Origin: a bacterium Ga0077546
GTDB lineage: Bacteria > Cyanobacteriota > Vampirovibrionia > Obscuribacterales > Obscuribacteraceae
Direction of reading: 5' to 3'
Length of the DNA: 14,748 nt
NCBI GenBank assembly: GCA_001464165.1
Contig: LNEX01000333.1
Coordinates: 1-14,748 of the forward strand
This document shows, in pieces, positions 13,495 through 14,748 of the stretch. The notes beneath the pieces were generated by a model. That model did no database searches, was not told where the DNA came from, and saw nothing but the letters and a program-made list of their open reading frames with translations. The stretch's first letter is position 1. Each line of letters begins with the position of its first letter. The position numbers and the translations under genes were made by a program.

Positions 13495-14748
13495 GTGAGC
13501 ACTAAACTTTGCAAAAACTGTGGCAAACCACCGCTCGCTGAGCACGCAGGCTCAGTCACATCTTTTTTCTTTCAGCACAATTATTGCCAATGCGCTGCAG
13601 ACAAACAGGGGCAATTAGCCCCAGGTCAAAACATACAGGAAAGGCAAGAAAGACACGAAGAAAGTGCCAGGGATCGCCCGCTCTGTCCTATCTGTGGCAA
13701 GTCGAAACCATCAGATAAGCACGTTGGTTCGTTTACATCGTTTCTATTCAAAGAACTTCGTTGTAGCTGTTCGGATAGCAACGCCCCGGTTACGACGAAA
13801 GAAACCGAGGCGAAGATGCACCCCAATAGCAAAGTGGTTCAACGTACTCAGACCGCTCATAGGCTAGCGAAGAAGAAACAATTCACTGAAAACCTAAAAA
13901 CCCAGAAGCTCTCCTCTGGCGAAGCGATTGAGCAAGCTATTCTACCTATCGATACTATTATTGGTGGCACATTTCGCATACTTTCAGTAATTGGCATGGG
14001 CGGAATGGGTGTTGTATATCTGGTGGAGCAGACCTCATTAGACAAACAGTTCGCCTTAAAAGTACTGGCACCAGATCTAGTAAATGAACAGAACTGGCAG
14101 CGCTTCAAAGCCGAAGCCAAAACCATGGCTTCACTCAATCACCCATCATTTGTCAATGTCTATGATCTCGGCATACATGCAGGAAAGATTCCCTTCTACG
14201 CAATGGACTACCTAAAAGGCCGTAGCCTAGAAGAAGTTCTAGCTGAGGATGGGGCTCTATCAATCGAGCAGGCCCTTTATATTTTTCATGAAGTGGCAAA
14301 CAGCCTAGCTTATGCCCACCGAAACGACATTGTGCATCGCGATATTAAGCCTGCCAACATAATGCTATGCAGCAACAATGATGCCAAAACTGTAAAAGTT
14401 CTAGATTTCGGTATTTCGAAACTCGTGGGCGCAGGAGGTAGTAAGCTACAAAGCCTAACTTTAGCCGGTGAGATCTTCGGCAGCCCTTACTACATGAGCC
14501 CTGAACAATGTTGCGGAGCGAGTGTAGATGCACGTTCCGACATCTACTCGATAGGCTGCGCTCTTTTTGAAGCACTGACTGGTTATGTCCCCTTCGAGGG
14601 GAGTACTTCGCTCGAAACAATGCTTATGCATAGAGATGATCAAGCACCACTTCTTGCGGAGGTCTCGACCAGGCGAAAATTTTCGCTGCCACTTGAGGCC
14701 GTAGTCAAAACTTGCTTAGCGAAACAGCCCCAAAATCGTTATCAATCG
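13495..14748 (+). CDS. Ser/Thr protein kinase with duplicated N-terminal zinc-ribbon-like unit (3' end outside window)
   Basis: The frame is open for 418 codons to the window edge. It starts at GTG 13495, because an in-frame TAA lies at 13492-13494 and the first Cys motif begins at residue 6. The N-terminus has two matching units: Cys6-x2-Cys9 ... Cys31-x-Cys33 and Cys64-x2-Cys67 ... Cys90-x-Cys92. Each has CGK after the second Cys and a His plus GS(V/F)TSF in between. A Lys/Gln-rich linker follows. The Hanks-type kinase domain has the Gly loop IGMGGMGVVY (166-175), Lys189 in FALKVL, HRDIKPANIM (Asp283), DFGISK (Asp304) and MSPEQ, so it should be active. The SIYSIGCALFEALTG-type helix region is also normal. 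The C-terminal domains are not in view. The N-terminal units may be redox or metal sensors (inferred). Confidence 0.93.
   Translation, partial: MSTKLCKNCGKPPLAEHAGSVTSFFFQHNYCQCAADKQGQLAPGQNIQERQERHEESARDRPLCPICGKSKPSDKHVGSFTSFLFKELRCSCSDSNAPVTTKETEAKMHPNSKVVQRTQTAHRLAKKKQFTENLKTQKLSSGEAIEQAILPIDTIIGGTFRILSVIGMGGMGVVYLVEQTSLDKQFALKVLAPDLVNEQNWQRFKAEAKTMASLNHPSFVNVYDLGIHAGKIPFYAMDYLKGRSLEEVLAEDGALSIEQALYIFHEVANSLAYAHRNDIVHRDIKPANIMLCSNNDAKTVKVLDFGISKLVGAGGSKLQSLTLAGEIFGSPYYMSPEQCCGASVDARSDIYSIGCALFEALTGYVPFEGSTSLETMLMHRDDQAPLLAEVSTRRKFSLPLEAVVKTCLAKQPQNRYQS

Noticed and set aside
13857..14138. Minus-strand ORF inside the kinase
   Set aside because: Antisense to the kinase Gly loop and VAIK region, which are clearly coding on the plus strand.
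1..14748. CRISPR array, IS element, tRNA or phage attachment site
   Set aside because: No regularly spaced direct repeats, transposase motifs, terminal inverted repeats or tRNA-like cloverleaf were seen on reading both strands.

Overview
The window looks like a chromosomal segment from a Gram-negative-type bacterium with moderate GC content. The mixture is one I associate with the Obscuribacterales/Melainabacteria (non-photosynthetic relatives of Cyanobacteria): a WG-repeat lipoprotein, a caspase-like protease, a Ser/Thr kinase with zinc-ribbon-like N-terminus, an AIM24 protein and several long exported proteins of unknown function. This placement is inferred from gene style only and is tentative. 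There is no rRNA, tRNA, CRISPR array, transposase or phage structural gene.

Layout. Positions 1-279 (+) hold the end of a beta-strand-rich protein. A minus-strand unit (3147 down to 280) encodes an exported caspase-like protease, split by a frameshift near 2513, whose second half carries two tandem BamE-like repeats, followed by an SDR oxidoreductase that overlaps it by 4 bases. Two exported plus-strand proteins come next: an LRR protein (3215-4222) and a beta-hairpin-rich unknown (4370-5086). The latter overlaps the tail of a convergent DUF2786 protein (5065-5808, -).

At 5906-8758 a minus-strand single-pass protein with a TonB-like C-terminus is divergent from a plus-strand AIM24 + M48 metallopeptidase pair. 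The TonB-like protein and the M48 peptidase share what looks like the same N-terminal cytoplasmic domain ahead of one membrane segment. The intergenic region between the divergent units holds two adjacent DNA dyads.

At 12056 down to 8849 (-) lies a probable three-gene operon with a good sigma70-type promoter: a HemQ-like coproheme decarboxylase, a TolB-like beta-propeller with a membrane anchor, and a WG-repeat lipoprotein. A 12-base tandem repeat just after the lipoprotein stop looks like a lost C-terminal tail. A secreted TPR-matrixin metalloprotease (12188-13279, -) follows. The window ends inside a Ser/Thr protein kinase (13495 onward, +) whose N-terminus has two copies of a Cys-x2-Cys...Cys-x-Cys unit.

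Most products are predicted to be exported or membrane-anchored: six appear to have a signal peptide or N-terminal anchor and two have an internal single-pass anchor. The window therefore looks like envelope and surface biology with three different proteases (caspase-like, M48, matrixin), plus heme synthesis and one signalling kinase. I do not see one complete, self-evidently new defence or biosynthetic system. The strongest leads are the caspase/BamE-like fusion, the shared domain of the divergent membrane proteins, the duplicated zinc-ribbon of the kinase, and the eroded repeat tail.
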